A stretch of 64,000 bases of DNA, taken from assembly GCA_945865525.1 (NCBI GenBank), contig CAMBDY010000001.1, positions 1 to 64,000 of the forward strand, given 5' to 3'. The notes under the pieces were generated by a model. The model was not told the origin of the DNA and did no database searches. It saw only the letters and a list, made by a program, of their open reading frames with translations. Of this stretch, positions 63,544 through 64,000 are shown piece after piece (position 1 is the first letter of the stretch; every line of letters starts with the position of its first letter). Made by a program: the position numbers and the translations under genes. Origin of the DNA: Nitrospira lenta (GTDB lineage Bacteria; Nitrospirota; Nitrospiria; Nitrospirales; Nitrospiraceae).

Positions 63544-64000
63544 TTATGAGGTGATCTCGGTTCCAATACCCTTGCGCGTGAACACTTCAAGGAGAATCGC
63601 GTGAGGTATGCGGCCGTCGATGATATGGGCCTTGCCGCTGCCGCCGCCGAGCGCCTCTAGGCAGGCATGGACCTTGGGCAACATCCCTTCGCTGATCACG
63701 CCCTTCTTTACCATCCGTTGCGTGTCTTTGCGCGAGACCGTCGAGAGATGGCGCCCATTCGCATCGCGAATGCCCTTGACGTCGGTCATCATCACCAATT
63801 TTTCCGCTCCCAGCGCCGCCGCAATCGCTCCGGCTACGAGGTCAGCATTGATGTTGTAGGTGTTGCCTTCACGGTCTGTGCCGATCGGTGCGATCACGGG
63901 AATGTAATTGTCCTGCTGCAGCTTAAGCACCAGCGTTGGGTCGATGGACTGAACTTCCCCCACCAGGCCGAAATCTGTACCCTCTTCTCCGTCATCCAGA
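63544..64000 (-). CDS. argB: Acetylglutamate kinase (5' end beyond window)
   Basis: Second step of arginine synthesis, phosphorylating N-acetylglutamate. About 150 C-terminal residues are present; the start lies right of the window and the frame stays open to its edge. The conserved parts visible are YNINADLVAGAIAAALGAEK, LVMMTDVKGI and GGMxPK-type SEGMLPKVHACLEAL, ending with HIIDGRIPHAILLEVFTRKG. Confidence 0.95.
   Translation of the reverse strand, partial: LDDGEEGTDFGLVGEVQSIDPTLVLKLQQDNYIPVIAPIGTDREGNTYNINADLVAGAIAAALGAEKLVMMTDVKGIRDANGRHLSTVSRKDTQRMVKKGVISEGMLPKVHACLEALGGGSGKAHIIDGRIPHAILLEVFTRKGIGTEITS

Overview
The window is a chromosomal segment of a nitrite-oxidising bacterium of the genus Nitrospira or a very close relative. 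The diagnostic evidence is a complete nxrA-nxrB pair at 33.3-38.1 kb. NxrA is a Tat-exported molybdopterin subunit and NxrB carries four Fe-S cluster motifs; both are of the periplasmic Nitrospira type. The sequence is fairly GC-rich and gene-dense, with one AT-rich stretch between parB and mnmA and another upstream of nxrA.

1-14.2 kb, all on the minus strand: the F1 part of ATP synthase (atpH-atpA-atpG-atpD, atpD cut by the window edge), mnmA, then the conserved near-origin cluster rpmH-rnpA-yidD-yidC-mnmE-mnmG-rsmG-parA-parB. Two perfect palindromic parS sites lie at 7.40 and 8.08 kb. No dnaA is present.

14.5-24.8 kb, plus strand: an envelope block (an alanine/lysine-rich lipoprotein, two L,D-transpeptidases and a third protein that seems to keep only the start of that fold), then a sugar-phosphate operon (pgi, pgl, glk, rpiA) preceded by a possible 36-codon coupled ORF, then an M1 aminopeptidase.

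24.8-32.3 kb: a YbbA/YbbP-type ABC exporter divergent from a TesA-like lipoprotein esterase, a twin CDGSH Fe-S protein, a ChaN-like lipoprotein, an uncharacterised protein and tRNA-Gly(GCC).

32.3-39.7 kb, the accessory and most informative part: an inverted repeat and a broken, possibly integrase-derived gene beside the tRNA, a long control region with a very good sigma-54 -24/-12 element and an IHF-type site, nxrA, nxrB, a strong terminator, then four small uncharacterised genes.

39.8-64 kb: mixed housekeeping. Trm112-like protein, DUF502 membrane protein, GNAT acetyltransferase, LOG-family protein, beta-CASP nuclease, P1 peptidase, FIST protein, FKBP-gcvT-NUDIX operon, a lysine-rich secreted repeat protein, fabI, arfB, gcvP, a fumarate reductase/succinate dehydrogenase flavoprotein, a two-component system next to an HtrA protease, purU, rimO, gamma-carbonic anhydrase and the 3' end of argB. 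Together NXR feeds electrons to respiration, ATP synthase uses the resulting gradient, and gcvT, gcvP and purU serve one-carbon flow. Several genes here appear to be read from leaderless or nearly leaderless mRNAs.

Functions were assigned by reading motifs, without database searches. Start codons were chosen from ribosome-binding sites, signal peptides and overlaps, and are stated where uncertain.
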